A stretch of DNA of 64,000 nt, from NCBI GenBank assembly GCA_945910815.1, contig CAMDZD010000005.1, positions 53,921 through 117,920 on the forward strand, in the 5' to 3' direction. The notes under the pieces were generated by a model. That model made no database searches. It had not been told where the DNA came from and worked only from the letters and a program-made list of their open reading frames with translations. This document shows positions 35,201-43,132 of the stretch, one piece after another. Positions within the stretch are counted from its first letter, which is position 1. Each line of letters opens with the position of its first letter. The DNA is from an uncultured Clostridia bacterium (GTDB lineage: Bacteria > Bacillota > Clostridia > Oscillospirales > Ruminococcaceae). Both the position numbers and the translations under genes were made by a program.

Positions 35201-35235
35201 ACAGCTGAAAATAATTTTTTCAGTTTTACTTTCAT
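32227..35235 (-). CDS. Secreted rhamnogalacturonan lyase (PL11) with RICIN domain, Thr linkers and dockerin
   Basis: The 1002-residue modular enzyme starts with a signal peptide (about 1-30). A PL11 rhamnogalacturonan endolyase domain (about 40-625; 'NDCSVGDVDGDGQYEIFVKWDPSNS', 'RAGAHYTQFLVADFDLDGKAEMTC') cleaves the pectin rhamnogalacturonan I backbone. Next are a RICIN-type carbohydrate-binding domain (about 640-795), a poly-Thr linker, an unclassified beta-rich module (about 825-930), and a second Thr stretch. A type I dockerin follows (about 937-1002) with calcium loops 'GDANCDGYVDIADAV' and 'NADVQGNENGINANDAL'. The dockerin implies docking onto a scaffoldin, i.e. a cellulosome-like complex. 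AGGAGG precedes the ATG. Confidence 0.93.
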   Translation of the reverse strand: MKVKLKKLFSAVTSACMLVSIPLAYGGNLNALKTDAVSSMRVEYLDRGISAINTGSGMLVSWRYLANDDNNAEFKLYRNNTLVYTSQAGNATCYLDKDGNSSSVYKVETVSGGQVVSSDTCKMISNNSYFDINMNVPPAGSDYTYSPNDCSVGDVDGDGQYEIFVKWDPSNSKDNSQKGKTGNVYIDCYRLDGTKLWRIDLGKNIRAGAHYTQFLVADFDLDGKAEMTCKTADGTVDGVGNVIGDASKDYRNSNGYILSGAEYYTLFDGATGKALDTVDYEYPRGDVSKWGDKYGNRVDRFLGAVCYLDGNKPSAVSVRGYYTRMTAVAYDVVDKKLVRRWGFDTGNSSSAPGYGDGNHNCMPADVDGDGRQELILGSTCIDDNGYLLWCYNKGHGDAIHVGDLLPDRKGTEVWICHEDKPYGVSLLDGATGKAIFHKDGTGDTGRCCADNVWSGNDGAEFWGLGNDVFDGSGNLLSCRRPAVNFLSYWDGDLEREILDGYTDSPAKISKMKADGTLTNLLQTDGYYTCNTTKGTPCLSADIFGDWREELIVRSADSKSIRIYCTPYETDYRITTLMHDPQYRNQVAGQNTAYNQPPHASFYLGSEKPLPAKPSVTVLGKGNVTPIEPIQPVIPEASVIEEAVYMIKNVNSGLYMEVQDASDTNGANVQQWGADGSSAHNTWKAVSAGDGYYYLISQLGDGQSKALDVTAKKPDNGTNIEIYTFKQNDAQKFKFTKNSDGSYVIRTKVSGDKSCVEIINADKSSGANVQQYEVNGHQCQSWILEKVEYIPVTTTTTTTTTTTTTTTTTTTTATGIEYPMVTENVKNAESVDIKFSGVPDAGISGAIGYWDNALEEWKTVDFEGTLDSNGYMDYNFKVPANVDSIQVQIYWSGIWNNDTQTTTDTKADIAGITLNAGATTTTTTTTVPPTSSANVMGDANCDGYVDIADAVAISAYVADSANNTLSSQGLINADVQGNENGINANDALAVQQYLANIVTVLPL
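32775..32862. repeat. Low-complexity poly-threonine coding tract
   Basis: An imprecise GTT/GTA/GTG/GTC triplet array on the plus strand encodes about 20 consecutive Thr residues in the PL11 enzyme. Mixed synonymous codons show selection for Thr rather than simple slippage. It is an interdomain linker. Confidence 0.9.
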
Positions 35236-35287
35236 AAAAAATCCTCCTCTTAATTTAACATAAAAAAATCCACATACTTATAATAAT

Positions 35288-35316
35288 ATTATACAACCTG
35301 CCGAAAAAAATTGCAA
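35288..35316 (-). promoter_or_regulatory. Predicted sigma-A promoter of the PL11 gene
   Basis: On the minus strand TTGCAA, 17-base spacer, TATAAT. Confidence 0.65.
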
Positions 35317-35403
35317 TGACATATTGTATTAAATTACTGATATATTGCACTATTTTTTATTTCCTGTTAATTTATAATATCAGTTAATTTTATGGATATA
35401 ATA

Positions 35404-35432
35404 TTGACACAAAAGTTCTTTTCTGATATAAT
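35404..35432 (+). promoter_or_regulatory. Predicted sigma-A promoter of the metallophosphatase gene
   Basis: TTGACA, 17-base spacer, TATAAT. Confidence 0.75.
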
Positions 35433-35462
35433 CATATAAATATATAAAAGGGAGGATAAAAA

Positions 35463-36218
35463 ATGATATATATTACTGGAGACATTCATGGTGATTATGA
35501 TATAAAAAAGCTTGGATTTAAAACATTTCCCGAAAGCCGGAAGCTCACAAGAAAAGATTATTTGATAATATGCGGAGATTTCGGACTTTTATGGGACAAT
35601 TCAAAAACTGAAAAATACTGGCTTTCGTGGCTTGATTCAAAACCCTGGACAACATTGTGGATAGACGGAAATCATGAGAATTTCGACATGCTGAAAGAAT
35701 ATCCGACTGAATCATGGAAAGGCGGAAAAATACAGAAAATTACGGAAAATATATTTCATCTATGCCGTGGGAATGTTTTTGAAATTGAGAGGAAAAAATT
35801 CTTTGCATTCGGCGGAGCGGAAAGCCATGACAAGCAGTTCCGCACCTATGGTGAATCCATATGGGAGGAGGAACTCCCCTCCCCCGATGAGCTTAAAAAC
35901 GGAATAAATTCACTAAGAGCCGTTGGAAATTCCGTTGATATTGTTATTACCCATTCACTGCCGAACCATATACAGAAAGATATTTTCCCGGAAAAAATTT
36001 ATCCCTCAAACATACTGACCGAATATTTTGACGAAATAGAAAATATTATTGATTTCAAATACTGGTTTTCGGGGCATTATCACATCTCTGCTGAATATGA
36101 CAAAAAGCATTATCTGATTTATGACAATATAATAAGACTGACAGATACCGGCTTTGAAAGAATATATCCCCTTGACAAAAACACAAAATATATAGATAAA
36201 TTACCCGACAAGGTATAG
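35463..36218 (+). CDS. Calcineurin-like metallophosphoesterase
   Basis: The 251-residue protein has the full dimetal motif set: 'GDIHG' (residue 6), 'GDFG' (about 38), 'GNHE' (about 70), 'VITHS' (about 160) and 'SGHYH' (about 201). The family includes phosphodiesterases and phosphoprotein phosphatases; substrate unknown. Monocistronic, with own promoter and terminator. GGGAGG precedes the ATG. Confidence 0.88.
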   Translation: MIYITGDIHGDYDIKKLGFKTFPESRKLTRKDYLIICGDFGLLWDNSKTEKYWLSWLDSKPWTTLWIDGNHENFDMLKEYPTESWKGGKIQKITENIFHLCRGNVFEIERKKFFAFGGAESHDKQFRTYGESIWEEELPSPDELKNGINSLRAVGNSVDIVITHSLPNHIQKDIFPEKIYPSNILTEYFDEIENIIDFKYWFSGHYHISAEYDKKHYLIYDNIIRLTDTGFERIYPLDKNTKYIDKLPDKV

Positions 36219-36254
36219 AAAAATCCCCTGCTTTTTAAGCAAGGGGATTTTTTA
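36219..36254 (+). terminator. Terminator after the metallophosphatase gene
   Basis: AATCCCCTGCTT pairs with AAGCAAGGGGATT (one bulged A), then T6. Confidence 0.85.
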
Positions 36255-36830
36255 TACATTCTGACTCTCCTGTCAATGCCTTTCTGCTGATAAAAGCGTG
36301 TTTTGTCATCATACATACGCTTTTCGGCATTTTTAATAAGCGAATCGATATTGATTTCTGAATAAAGACCAGTATCACAGCCGACTGAAATATGATAATT
36401 CATTTTCTCAACGTCTTTTATTAAGCTTTGGATTCTGCGGTTAAGTTCCTCGGGAATACCAGTCAACGGCAAATGCAACAAATTCATCTCCGCCAATGCG
36501 GTAGGAGTCATTTTTCCCGAACTGTTCCTGTGATTTTCCGGCAACAAACTTTAACATTTTATCGCCTGCCTCATGACCTTTTGTGTTGTTAAGCTCATGA
36601 AGTCAATTTACATCAATAAAAACACATGAAACTGATTTTTTGCATAGTGAGGGATAAACGCTTAATTTTTTTCATAACAGTTACGGTTGCAAATTCCGGT
36701 AAGCAAATCAATTTCGCTCATAACAGCAACTTTCTGTTCATACAAATATCTCTGACATTTTACACTCATCATATAGGTGCTTACTATTGATTGCACCGAA
36801 AACACATACATCTATAATATCCGCAGTAAG
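36255..36830 (-). pseudogene. Frameshifted GGDEF (diguanylate cyclase) remnant
   Basis: On the minus strand several frames together spell a GGDEF domain. Near 36700 'SEIDLLTGICNRNCYEK' (domain start) ends in a stop. Near 36600-36480 another frame gives 'ELNNTKGHEAGDKMLKFV' and 'YRIGGDEFVAFAV', including an intact GGDEF motif. Then a third frame (36450-36260) gives 'ISVGCDTGLYSE' and 'AEKRMYDDKTRFYQQKGIDRR', the domain end. At least two or three frameshifts separate them, so no functional protein is made. The upstream sensory part is missing or unrecognisable. Bounds are approximate. Confidence 0.8.
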
Positions 36831-37179
36831 CACATAATCCACTTTTACAATATATTGTAATTATGACAATATGAAAAAATATCTGCCTAATCAGTATCTG
36901 TCCTTAATAAACAAAAATTTTTATTCAAAGACGGTGACTCTGATATGCTTTCCTGATGAAAAGCATACCATTACAAGCAAAAATGTGATTAAGGCTCAAA
37001 AAGATTAAAAATACAAGTAATATCAAACTCTATTTTGCTCATTGCTTTACGCTTGATTTAATTAAGATTATAAACGAAAGCAATGAATTTTATTTTTCTG
37101 TAATTTAATTTCCGTGGACTGATGAAAGATACAATCAGATTTGTGGCGGAGTGAAATAAATTTTGACACGCTGCTTAAT
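36831..37179. other. AT-rich stretch without a recognisable gene
   Basis: This roughly 350-base stretch between the GGDEF remnant and the Crp/Fnr gene holds only one short ORF (45 codons at 36871) without a ribosome site. It looks like decayed sequence. Nothing else is supported. Confidence 0.6.
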
Positions 37180-37839
37180 TTAAATTAATTTAAAAAAATT
37201 TCGTTTACATTCAATAACATTCTGATTTTTCAGCTTGCTTATTTCCGCAGAAAGCCCACTTCTGTCAACTTCGAGGAAATCTGCAAGTTCCTGCCTGCTG
37301 TAAGGGATTTCAAAGCTGTTGCTGTTATGCTGTTTAGCCTGTATCATAAGATATGACAAAAGTTTTTCTCTTGTGGAACGCTTTGATATAATTTCAATTT
37401 TCTGGTTTAAAATCAGATTTTTAACGGCAACCGATTTCATAAGATTAAAAATCAGTCTGCTGTGGAAACCGCATGCATTACAGCAAGGCTTTAAAATTCT
37501 GTTGCTGTCGATGAATATAATTTCGCAGTCATTTTCCGCAAAGGCACTGACCGGAACGGATTTTATTTCAGCACACGCAAAGGCTTCCCCGAAAATCTCT
37601 GTCTGTCCGAAAGTTGTCAGAATACTTCTGTTTCCGTAAAAATCAATACGAATAATCTGAACTTTTCCGGAAAGAATTATTCCTATATGAGATAAAGTAT
37701 CACCCTCCGAAAAGATATTCTGATTTTTTTTGTATGAACGGATTTCCGCACCGAGACAATCAAGCAAAGCTGAAATATTTTTTTCTTCAATATTCATAAA
37801 CAGCTTGCATTCTTTAAGGATTTCCGGATATTTCCTCAT
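37180..37839 (-). CDS. Crp/Fnr family transcriptional regulator, probable hcp regulator
   Basis: The 219-residue regulator has an N-terminal cyclic-nucleotide-binding-like beta barrel (about 20-125; 'NIFSEGDTLSHIGIILSGKVQII') and a C-terminal winged helix (about 150-215) with recognition segment 'SRQELADFLEVDRSGLSAEISKL'. Cysteines 'CCNAC' near residue 117 could matter for sensing but are not a classic FNR set. It is divergent from hcp with a shared 102-base intergenic region that contains a palindrome, so it is inferred to control hcp in response to nitrosative stress, as HcpR-type regulators do. GGAG precedes the ATG. Confidence 0.85.
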   Translation of the reverse strand: MRKYPEILKECKLFMNIEEKNISALLDCLGAEIRSYKKNQNIFSEGDTLSHIGIILSGKVQIIRIDFYGNRSILTTFGQTEIFGEAFACAEIKSVPVSAFAENDCEIIFIDSNRILKPCCNACGFHSRLIFNLMKSVAVKNLILNQKIEIISKRSTREKLLSYLMIQAKQHNSNSFEIPYSRQELADFLEVDRSGLSAEISKLKNQNVIECKRNFFKLI

Positions 37840-37853
37840 AAAAAATCTCCTTT

Positions 37854-37869
37854 TGTTGAAAATTCAACA
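37854..37869. promoter_or_regulatory. Palindromic operator, probable Crp/Fnr (HcpR-like) site
   Basis: TGTTGAA-AA-TTCAACA is a perfect 7-2-7 palindrome between the divergent regulator and hcp genes. Its centre is about 41.5 bases upstream of the start expected for the TATAAT at 37891-37896, the class II activator position; the hcp promoter lacks a good -35. Confidence 0.65.
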
Positions 37870-37941
37870 TACTTTTTCCTTTGATTATACTATAATTTAA
37901 TCACAAAGTCAATCAAAAATTATTTTTAAGGAGAAAGATTT

Positions 37942-39507
37942 ATGGAAAATAAAATGTTTTGTTTTCAGTGCGAACAGACAGCATGCGGAGGCTGTACAGG
38001 AAATGCAGGAGTATGCGGAAAAAAATCGGGTACTGCTAAATTGCAGGACGAACTGACAGGAGCATTGATAAGTCTTGCACGTTCTGCAAAAAGCAATCCG
38101 GAAAAGGTAAACGGTAAAACTTACAGAATTTTAATTGACGGACTTTTTACTACGCTTACAAACGTAAATTTTGATGACGAATCAATCAGAGCCAGAACCG
38201 AAACAGTTCACGCTGAACAGTCAAGGCTCGGCAAAGAAGACAATGACTATGATATAAATACTTTATGGAATGACGATGAAAATATCCGCTCTCTGAAATC
38301 GCTTGTTCTGTTTGGATTAAGGGGAATGTCAGCATATGCATATCATGCAATGGTGCTTGGATATACGGACGATGAAGTAAATAATTTTTTCATAGAGGGA
38401 CTTTTTTCAGTTGGTCTTGACCTCAAAGCCGAGGAACTGCTCCCAATTGTGATGAAAGTCGGGGAAATCAATCTGAAATGTATGGATTTGCTTGACAGGG
38501 CAAATACAGAGACATACGGCAATCCCGAACCCACAACAGTTCCGCTTAAGGTTGAAAAGGGAGCATTTATAGTAGTTTCGGGACATGATTTAAAGGATTT
38601 GCATATTCTTCTTGAACAGACAAAGGACAAAGGAATAAATATCTGTACTCACGGCGAAATGCTACCTGCTCACGCTTATCCGGAGCTTAAAAAATATTCT
38701 CATCTCAAAGGAAATTTCGGAACTGCGTGGCAGAATCAGCAAAAGGAATTTGAAAATATTCCCGCACCGGTTGTATTTACGACAAACTGCATAATGCCAC
38801 CGAAAAAAAGCTATTCCGACAGAGTTTTTACAACGGAATCGGTTGCATTTACGGGTACAGTTCATATCGGTGATGATAAGGATTTCAGTCCGGTTATAGA
38901 AAAGGCTCTTGAACTCGGAGGATATTCCGAAGATATGGAGTTTACCGGCATAAACGGCGGAAAACAGGTAACAACAGGATTCGGACATCATGCAATTCTT
39001 TCAAATGCCGATAAAATTGTATCAGCCGTAAAATCGGGAGCTATAAAGCATTTCTTTTTAGTGGGAGGCTGTGACGGTGCAAAGACAGGCAGAAACTACT
39101 ACACGGATTTTGTAAGAAAAACTCCAAAGGATACTGTTGTTTTAACTCTTGCCTGCGGAAAATATCGATTTAATGACCTTGATTTAGGTGAAATATGCGG
39201 ATTCCCGAGGATTATGGATATGGGACAGTGCAACGATGCTTACGGTGCAATAAAAGTTGCAACGGCTCTTGCGGAGGCTTTTGAATGTGATGTGAATGAA
39301 CTTCCGCTTTCATATGTTCTTTCGTGGTATGAACAGAAAGCAGTATGTATTCTCTTAACGCTTTTATATTTAGGAATTAAAAATATTCGTCTGGGACCTT
39401 CACTTCCCGCATTTCTTTCGGAAGATGTACTTGATTTTCTTGTGAAGAATTTCGGAATCGCTCCGATTACATCACCCGAAAATGATTTAAAAGCTTTAAT
39501 AAAATAA
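37942..39507 (+). CDS. hcp: Hydroxylamine reductase (hybrid cluster protein)
   Basis: The 521-residue Hcp carries a hybrid Fe-S-O cluster and a [4Fe-4S] cluster; it acts in nitric oxide/hydroxylamine detoxification. The N-terminal cysteine cluster 'CFQCEQTACGGCTGNAGVCGK' begins at residue 7. Hybrid-cluster ligands appear as 'THGEMLPAHAYPEL', 'VFTTNCIMPP', and later 'FLVGGCDGAKTGR' and 'LTLACGKYRFN'. AAGGAG precedes the ATG. Expression is probably activated by the adjacent divergent regulator. Confidence 0.95.
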   Translation: MENKMFCFQCEQTACGGCTGNAGVCGKKSGTAKLQDELTGALISLARSAKSNPEKVNGKTYRILIDGLFTTLTNVNFDDESIRARTETVHAEQSRLGKEDNDYDINTLWNDDENIRSLKSLVLFGLRGMSAYAYHAMVLGYTDDEVNNFFIEGLFSVGLDLKAEELLPIVMKVGEINLKCMDLLDRANTETYGNPEPTTVPLKVEKGAFIVVSGHDLKDLHILLEQTKDKGINICTHGEMLPAHAYPELKKYSHLKGNFGTAWQNQQKEFENIPAPVVFTTNCIMPPKKSYSDRVFTTESVAFTGTVHIGDDKDFSPVIEKALELGGYSEDMEFTGINGGKQVTTGFGHHAILSNADKIVSAVKSGAIKHFFLVGGCDGAKTGRNYYTDFVRKTPKDTVVLTLACGKYRFNDLDLGEICGFPRIMDMGQCNDAYGAIKVATALAEAFECDVNELPLSYVLSWYEQKAVCILLTLLYLGIKNIRLGPSLPAFLSEDVLDFLVKNFGIAPITSPENDLKALIK

Positions 39508-39521
39508 AGGCAAAAAAACTG

Positions 39522-39550
39522 TTGACATTTAAATACAGATATGATACACT
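39522..39550 (+). promoter_or_regulatory. Predicted sigma-A promoter of the oxidase/P-II operon
   Basis: TTGACA, 17-base spacer, TACACT. The first gene starts about 145 bases after the expected transcription start, leaving a long leader. Confidence 0.7.
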
Positions 39551-39556
39551 AATAAA

Positions 39557-39701
39557 AGAAAGCTTGTATCGTTTTTTACAATACAAAACAGTGATTCCTG
39601 TGTTATCATAAATACAGAAAATAAAACAGAAAACAGTCAAAGGCGTCTGAAGTATTTAATTATATTTCGGAGCCTTTTTTGCTTTCGGAAAAGAGGTCAC
39701 T
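39557..39701 (+). promoter_or_regulatory. Structured 5' leader with terminator-like hairpin (putative attenuator)
   Basis: The leader contains a small stem TTGTAT/ATACAA (about 39564-39587). Near its end, AAGGC-TC-GAA pairs with TTC-GA-GCCTT (about 39639-39675), followed directly by T6. The Shine-Dalgarno AAGAGG of the first gene comes just after. This is the layout of a riboswitch or attenuator. I cannot assign it to a known class. Confidence 0.5.
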
Positions 39702-40025
39702 ATGGAAAAACGATTGCAGGAACACCCTGTTCTCGGAAAACCGGAAAAGGGTAAAAAAGTTACTTTTACATATGACGGAAAAGAACTTGAGGGATATGAG
39801 GGAGAACCAATTGCCGTTGCACTTAAAGCATGCGGTGTAATGGTACACCGATACACAAAAAAGGAACATCAGCCAAGAGGTATTTTCTGTGCAATCGGAA
39901 GATGTACCGACTGCGTTATGATTGTAGACGGAAAGCCAAATATACGTACATGTGTAACACCGCTTAAAGCAGGTATGAAAATACAGACACAATACGGTGT
40001 ATCTGACAAGCCGTTTAATTCATAA
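39702..40025 (+). CDS. [2Fe-2S] ferredoxin-like oxidase subunit (HcnA/OoxX-like)
   Basis: The 107-residue small subunit has a plant-ferredoxin-type 2Fe-2S pattern: 'CAIGRCTDC' near residue 64 and a later Cys in 'IRTCVTPL'. This matches the small subunits of multi-subunit flavin oxidases/dehydrogenases (HcnA of cyanide synthase, opine and proline dehydrogenase complexes). It opens an operon with the two FAD subunits. AAGAGG precedes the ATG. Confidence 0.85.
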   Translation: MEKRLQEHPVLGKPEKGKKVTFTYDGKELEGYEGEPIAVALKACGVMVHRYTKKEHQPRGIFCAIGRCTDCVMIVDGKPNIRTCVTPLKAGMKIQTQYGVSDKPFNS

Positions 40026-40049
40026 TTTTTTTGCAACGGAGGTTTACCA

Positions 40050-41630
40050 ATGAAAAGATATGATTTAATGATTGTCGGTGCAGGACCTTCGGGACTGTCA
40101 TCAGCAATTGAGGCATCAAAGTACGGGCTTAATGTTATAGTATTTGATGAAAATGAAAAGCCGGGCGGTCAGTTATTCAAGCAGATTCATAAATTTTTCG
40201 GTTCAAAGGAACATAAGGCAAAAATAAGAGGCTTTGTGATAGGTCAGCAACTTCTTGAGGAGGCTGTTTCACTCGGAATAGAAGTAGTTTTAAATGCAAC
40301 AGTAATAGGCTTGTATCCCGATAAGGAACTTGTTGTCAAAAAAGGCGATGAAATTCAGCATTACAAGGGTGATTCGGTTCTTATTGCAACAGGCGCATCG
40401 GAAAATATGATTAACTTTGAGGGCTGGACGCTTCCCGGAGTTATCGGAGCAGGTGCTTCACAAACTATGATGAATCTTCACGGCATACGTCCCGGTGAAC
40501 GTGTTTTAATGCTTGGTTCGGGAAATGTAGGATTAGTTGTAAGCTATCAGCTTTTACAGGCAGGCTGTGAAGTTGTTGCAGTAGCGGACGCATCTCCGAG
40601 AATCGGCGGTTATGGTGTCCACGCCTCTAAGATTGCAAGGTGCGGAGTTCCTTTCTATCTTTCGCATACGATTAAAAAGGCAGAGGGTACTGACCATGTA
40701 ACAGGCGTAACAATTGCGGAAGTAGACAGCAGATTTCAGTTCATTGAGGGTACTGAAAAACATTTCGATGTAGATACAATATGCGTAGCGGTAGGACTTG
40801 CCCCGATGTCACAGCTTCTGAAAATGGCAGGCTGTAAAATGGAAGATAACCCTAAAAAAGGCGGACAAGTTCCAATCTGCAACCAGTACGGCGAAACTTC
40901 TGTGAAAGGAATTTTCTGTGCCGGAGATGTAGCCGGTATAGAGGAGGCAAGCTCCGCTATGATTACCGGAAGAATTGCAGGAACTGCAATCGCATGTGAA
41001 CTCGGATTTATAACAGAGCAGGAACGTGACGAAAATTACAGCAAAAACAAATCGGCATTATCAGAACTCCGTCAGGGAATGTTCGCACCGGAAAACCGTG
41101 GAAAACAGATAGAAAAAACCGAGGAGGGAATCGATACCGCAACAAATCTGCTTAAAAACGGATTTCTTTCCGAAAACGAGGCAGAACGTATCCCCGGATT
41201 TACTCACAATAAAAAAATACACCCTGTTATCGAATGTGCTCAGAATATTCCCTGTAATCCCTGTCAGGACGCATGTCCGAAACACTGTATCCGTATCGGC
41301 TCGCATATAACAGCCTTACCCGCCGTTGATACCGAAAAGGAATGTATCGGCTGTGGCTTATGCGTTGCATCATGTTCAGGTCAGGCGATATTCCTTGTAC
41401 AGGAAGAATATGAAGAAGGATTCGGAACTGTTACAATGCCTTATGAATTTTTACCATTACCAAAAAAAGGCGATAAGGGATTCGGCTGTGACAGAAGCGG
41501 TAAGAAAATATGCGAAGCGGAAGTATTGCAGGTCAGAACTGCTCCGGCATTTGACCATACAAATCTGCTTACAATAAAAGTACCGTCTGATATGGTTATG
41601 AAAGCAAGATTTTATAAATCAGCAGAATAA
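40050..41630 (+). CDS. FAD-dependent oxidoreductase subunit with C-terminal 4Fe-4S domain (OoxA/HcnB-like)
   Basis: The 526-residue protein has an N-terminal FAD site 'IVGAGPSGLSSAIEAS', a 'GGQLFKQIHKFFGS' segment, a second dinucleotide fold 'MLGSGNVGLVVSYQL' (about 152) and 'IFCAGDVAG' (about 290). The C-terminus adds a two-cluster ferredoxin-like region: 'CNPCQDACPKHC' (about 404) and 'CIGCGLCVASC' (about 432). It resembles alpha subunits of opine oxidase, cyanide synthase HcnB and related amine dehydrogenases, which usually have the BFD domain fused; here that domain is the next gene. Confidence 0.88.
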   Translation: MKRYDLMIVGAGPSGLSSAIEASKYGLNVIVFDENEKPGGQLFKQIHKFFGSKEHKAKIRGFVIGQQLLEEAVSLGIEVVLNATVIGLYPDKELVVKKGDEIQHYKGDSVLIATGASENMINFEGWTLPGVIGAGASQTMMNLHGIRPGERVLMLGSGNVGLVVSYQLLQAGCEVVAVADASPRIGGYGVHASKIARCGVPFYLSHTIKKAEGTDHVTGVTIAEVDSRFQFIEGTEKHFDVDTICVAVGLAPMSQLLKMAGCKMEDNPKKGGQVPICNQYGETSVKGIFCAGDVAGIEEASSAMITGRIAGTAIACELGFITEQERDENYSKNKSALSELRQGMFAPENRGKQIEKTEEGIDTATNLLKNGFLSENEAERIPGFTHNKKIHPVIECAQNIPCNPCQDACPKHCIRIGSHITALPAVDTEKECIGCGLCVASCSGQAIFLVQEEYEEGFGTVTMPYEFLPLPKKGDKGFGCDRSGKKICEAEVLQVRTAPAFDHTNLLTIKVPSDMVMKARFYKSAE

Positions 41631-41643
41631 GGAGTGAATAAAG

Positions 41644-41982
41644 ATGGAAACTAACTTTGACAGAAGTATTATGCCGGATTCCTTTGTACCCGAACCGGAC
41701 GATGACCGTATTGTCTGCCGTTGCGAAGAAATTACAAAGGGCGAAATAAGAAAGGCTGTTCACGACGGTATGTATACAATAACGGAAATAAGACGTTATC
41801 TGCGTGCCGGAATGGGACTGTGTCAGGGACAGACCTGCGGAAAATTAGTAAAAAATATAGTTGCAAGGGAACTTGAAATTTCACCGTCACAATTAGAACC
41901 GGCTACTTCAAGAGCTCCTATGCGTCCGATAGAAATGAAAATCTTTGCATCAGAAAAGAAAGAGGGAAAATCAGATGTATAA
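41644..41982 (+). CDS. BFD-like [2Fe-2S] protein
   Basis: The 112-residue product has the bacterioferritin-associated-ferredoxin motif 'CRCEEITKGEIRKAV' plus 'GMGLCQGQTCG', giving a C-x-C...C-x4-C cluster. In opine oxidase alpha subunits this domain is fused at the C-terminus; here it is separate. It probably relays electrons between the two FAD subunits. It overlaps the next gene by eight bases. Confidence 0.88.
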   Translation: METNFDRSIMPDSFVPEPDDDRIVCRCEEITKGEIRKAVHDGMYTITEIRRYLRAGMGLCQGQTCGKLVKNIVARELEISPSQLEPATSRAPMRPIEMKIFASEKKEGKSDV

Positions 41983-43105
41983 TAAAACGGCAGATGTAAT
42001 TATTATCGGAAGCGGTGTAATCGGCTGTGCAACTGCCTATTATACTGCAAAAAAAGGACTTTCCGTTATCGTTCTGGATAAAGATAACTGTATCGGAAAC
42101 GGCGGTTCAAGCCGTAACGGTGGAGGAGTCAGACAATCGGGCAGAGACCCGAGAGAACTTCCTCTTGCTATTTACGGCGTTGAAAACGTATGGCCTACAC
42201 TTTCGGAAACTCTCGGAGTTGATGTTGAATACCACAAGGAGGGCAATCTCCGACTCGGAAAAACTGAAACGCATAAAAAAATACTTCAGGGACTTACCGA
42301 CAGAGCGGTTGCATGCGGTCTGAATGTAAAAATGATTGACGGCGAAGAAGTCAGAAAGATAAATCCTTATTTAAGCGATGAAGTTACCTGTGCGAGCTGG
42401 TGTCCGACTGACGGCCACGCAAATCCTCTTACAACAACATTGGGATTTTATAAAAATGCACGTGCATTGGGTGTAAAATTCCTTTTAGGAGAGGAAGTTG
42501 TTGAATTAAAAAAGATTAAGGGTACTTTACAGCAGGTAATAACAAAAAATGCCGTTTATACTGCAAAGAAAATTGTTGTTTCAGCAGGCTATGAAAGTCG
42601 TTTCATAACTCAGACTGTCGGAATTGATATTCCTATGCGTGCAGAACTGATTGAGGCATTGGTTACAGAGGCAGAACCTAAAATGTTCCCTCAGATGCTC
42701 GGAACGGCTGATGCCGATTTCTACGGACATCAGACAAATCACGGTTCATTTGTTTTCGGCGGAGCATCGGGATTTGAAAGCACCAATCTTGACAGCGGAA
42801 TACAGCATACAGACAGCAGAACAGCTCCGTGCATATGCCGGGGAATTATGAAATATATTCCAAAGCTTGCAGATGCAAAGATTGTAAGAACGTGGGCAGG
42901 TTATGAGGATTTAAGCGTTGACGGTGTACCTGTTATAAGTACGGTTGAAGAAGTTCCGGGACTTATAATTGCATGTGGCTTTACGGGTCACGGATTCGGA
43001 ATTTCTCCCGTTGTTGGTCAGATTCTTTCACAGCTCTGTGCCGATGAACAAACTATGCTTAATATAGATGCATTCAGATATGACCGTTTCAAGGCTGTAA
43101 TTTAA
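41975..43105 (+). CDS. FAD-dependent amine/amino-acid oxidase subunit (DadA/OoxB/HcnC-like)
   Basis: The 376-residue D-amino-acid-oxidase-fold protein opens with 'IIIGSGVIGCATAYYTAKKG' and has 'GNGGSSRNGGGVRQS' after it, and 'TWAGYEDLSVDGVPVIS' and 'GFTGHGFGISPVVGQ' near the C-terminus. It is the probable substrate-oxidising beta subunit acting on a secondary amine or N-substituted amino acid. The ATG at 41975 has GAGGG upstream; a longer reading starting 10 codons earlier lies inside the previous gene. Confidence 0.87.
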   Translation: MYNKTADVIIIGSGVIGCATAYYTAKKGLSVIVLDKDNCIGNGGSSRNGGGVRQSGRDPRELPLAIYGVENVWPTLSETLGVDVEYHKEGNLRLGKTETHKKILQGLTDRAVACGLNVKMIDGEEVRKINPYLSDEVTCASWCPTDGHANPLTTTLGFYKNARALGVKFLLGEEVVELKKIKGTLQQVITKNAVYTAKKIVVSAGYESRFITQTVGIDIPMRAELIEALVTEAEPKMFPQMLGTADADFYGHQTNHGSFVFGGASGFESTNLDSGIQHTDSRTAPCICRGIMKYIPKLADAKIVRTWAGYEDLSVDGVPVISTVEEVPGLIIACGFTGHGFGISPVVGQILSQLCADEQTMLNIDAFRYDRFKAVI

Positions 43106-43132
43106 TAAATATAAAGAGGGTAAAAAAATATT

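Noticed and set aside
36871..37008. 45-codon plus-strand ORF
   Set aside because: No ribosome site, no recognisable domain and located in apparently decayed DNA.
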